Source: an uncultured euryarchaeote (GTDB lineage Archaea; Thermoplasmatota; Thermoplasmata; UBA10834). Taken from it: a DNA stretch of 6,488 bases. Below the pieces are notes generated by a model. The model made no database searches. It worked only from the letters and a program-made list of their open reading frames with translations, and was not told where the DNA came from. This document shows positions 5,127-6,488 of this stretch, one piece after another (the first letter of the stretch is position 1; every line of letters begins with the position of its first letter). Where the stretch lies: NCBI GenBank assembly GCA_937872085.1, contig CALMQK010000119.1:1-6488 (forward strand), given 5' to 3'. Made by a program: the position numbers and the translations under genes.

Positions 5127-6488
5127 ATGTCTAGGACACCATATTCCGAATTGCTTTCCCGCGCGAAGAGGAAAGAGAAGAAGTCGCTCGCCCTCCTGGG
5201 CGAGCTGGTTAAGTTCCCGACCGTCGTCCCGAGGGACAAGAAGGGGCTCCAAGAATGCGCTGATACCCACCGGCGTCAGTTCGAGGACCGCGGATACAAG
5301 GTGCTCCAGTTCGGGAGCCCGCCCGTAGTCTTCGCCGAGAGGGACGTCGGGGCGAAGAAGACGCTCATGTGCTACCACCACTACGATGTGCAGACCGAGG
5401 GCGACCTGGACCTTTGGAAGTCCTCCCCCTGGAAGCTGACGGTCAGGGGCGGACGAGCGTTCGGCAGGGGTACGGCAGACGACAAGGGGCCCTGCATCGG
5501 GAGCCTGCTCGCGTTCGAGGTCATCGAGGAGGCCCTCGGAGAACTACCAGTGAATGTGAAGTTCGTCGTCGAGGGCGAGGAGGAATGGAGCTCTGAAGTC
5601 CTCGCGAAGTTCGAGCGGAAGCACGGGGACCTGATGAATGCAGACGGCTGCGTGTGGGAGGGCCTGTCGGCCAGGCGAGGGAGCACGACGGAGATCTTCG
5701 GGGGTATGAAAGGGGATATCTCGATGCGGCTCTCGGTCGGAGGGCCTCCAGGGTACCCGAGCTGCGACGCCCACTCCGGCTCCGCGGGGGCGATACCGAG
5801 CGCTCCGTGGCGCCTGGTGCAGGCGCTAGGGTCGCTCAGGGACGGGAATGAGAACATCACGATAGACGGCGTCAGGGAGCTCGTCAGGAAACCCTCCAGA
5901 GAGGACCTCGAGGCGTTGAAGGCGTACAGGGGAGACATCGGCGCGAAGGTCAAGGCCAACTACGGACTGAAGCGGTTTCTGCTGGGCCGCAAAGGGACGG
6001 ACCTGTTGAGGGCGGTGTATCTAGAACCGTCCCTGTCGATAAACGGGCTGGAGAGTGGCTGCCTCGGGGAAGTGCACTCGACGATCGTTCCGGCGAAGGC
6101 GACCGCGAAACTGGACCTGCGTCTGGTCCCGGATATGCACACGGACCATATCATGAAGCTGCTCCGGGCGCACCTGGACAGGAGAGGGTTCAAAGACGTC
6201 TCCTTGTCCTTCACCGGGTACGACTCCGCGAAGACGCCGCTCGACGACCCGTTCATCAAGCTCGTGACCGAGGTCGCGCGCGAGGTCGCCGGCAGGGCGC
6301 CGACGAACGTTCTTCCTATGATGTCGGGAACGGGGCCAGCCTACCTGTTCGAGAAGCACTCGCCGTTCTGCGTCGGATACAGCTACGCGGACATCGACAA
6401 GGTGTACGAGCACGGGCCGAACGAGAACGTGCCGCTCGAGAGCATGGCGAACAACATCGCGTTCGTCGCGGCGGTCGCGGAGAGGCTA
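5127..6488 (+). CDS. M20 family metallopeptidase, dipeptidase-like (runs off the right edge)
   Basis: ATG at 5127 opens a frame of 454 codons that reaches the window end with no stop; the frame is closed upstream by TAG at 5082-5084 and ATG 5127 is the only usual start, though no good ribosome binding site precedes it. M20 hallmarks: H85 and D87 in HHYDVQ, GRGTADDKG with bridging D118, EGEEEWSS with catalytic E152 and ligand E153, E178 in VWEG as likely third ligand, and final H429 in YEHGPNEN. The inserted lid or dimerisation domain lies at about 190-310, with DAHSG and the P-rich turn typical of M20 dipeptidases (CNDP, PepV and CPG2 relatives). Two zinc ions hydrolyse a peptide or amide bond of a small substrate; no signal peptide is seen, so it is probably cytoplasmic. 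The usual length of 450-470 means the gene is almost complete. GC is high, like the M28 gene and unlike the helicase. ArgE/DapE-type deacylase is the main alternative. Confidence 0.92.
   Translation, partial: MSRTPYSELLSRAKRKEKKSLALLGELVKFPTVVPRDKKGLQECADTHRRQFEDRGYKVLQFGSPPVVFAERDVGAKKTLMCYHHYDVQTEGDLDLWKSSPWKLTVRGGRAFGRGTADDKGPCIGSLLAFEVIEEALGELPVNVKFVVEGEEEWSSEVLAKFERKHGDLMNADGCVWEGLSARRGSTTEIFGGMKGDISMRLSVGGPPGYPSCDAHSGSAGAIPSAPWRLVQALGSLRDGNENITIDGVRELVRKPSREDLEALKAYRGDIGAKVKANYGLKRFLLGRKGTDLLRAVYLEPSLSINGLESGCLGEVHSTIVPAKATAKLDLRLVPDMHTDHIMKLLRAHLDRRGFKDVSLSFTGYDSAKTPLDDPFIKLVTEVAREVAGRAPTNVLPMMSGTGPAYLFEKHSPFCVGYSYADIDKVYEHGPNENVPLESMANNIAFVAAVAERL

Noticed and set aside
4992..5381. 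Minus-strand frame of 129 residues over the M20 start
   Set aside because: It is the antisense of the high-GC M20 gene, where long chance frames are expected; the plus-strand frame has the catalytic motifs.
1..6488. CRISPR array, transposase, integrase, rRNA or tRNA genes
   Set aside because: No regularly spaced repeats, DDE or recombinase motifs, or RNA gene signatures were seen on either strand.

Overview
The window looks archaeal. Likely promoters are TATA-type boxes (the clearest is TATATAAA at 4139-4146), the likely terminator is a T-rich run, and no bacterial -35/-10 pairs stand out. The large secreted M28 peptidase and the AGG/AAG-rich, high-GC codon use would suit an uncultured Thermoplasmatota-type archaeon, but this placement is inference, with no rRNA or marker gene to confirm it.

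Layout, left to right. 1-180: no supportable gene; a minus-strand T-rich tract suggests the terminator of the next gene. 181-2328 (minus): a secreted M28 zinc peptidase whose single reading frame is broken by one in-frame TAG at codon 195. Both sides of the TAG read as one protein, so this is either a nonsense mutation, a sequencing error or a recoded amber codon (pyrrolysine). 2329-2610: intergenic, with a possible promoter for the peptidase and a small hairpin after the helicase. 2611-3855 (minus): an intact RhlE-like DEAD-box RNA helicase with DEVD as motif II, markedly AT-richer than the peptidase genes. 3856-4211: intergenic, with a possible short gene remnant and the TATA box of the next operon. 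4212-4909 (plus): a two-gene unit of a 54-residue protein and a GNAT acetyltransferase-fold protein whose TTG start overlaps the TGA stop of the first gene (TTGA). This looks like a type II toxin-antitoxin pair with an unusual, non-RHH-looking antitoxin. 4910-5126: short intergenic stretch with a hairpin. 5127 to the right edge (plus): a high-GC M20 family metallopeptidase, 454 residues visible, without its stop codon.

How the parts may relate: the two flanking high-GC zinc peptidases (one secreted M28, one probably cytoplasmic M20 dipeptidase-like) fit a lifestyle of protein or peptide use. The lower-GC helicase and GNAT pair between them look like accessory genes acquired separately. The two observations most worth following are the in-frame TAG in the M28 gene and the compact GNAT toxin-antitoxin pair, whose first gene is short and easily missed.
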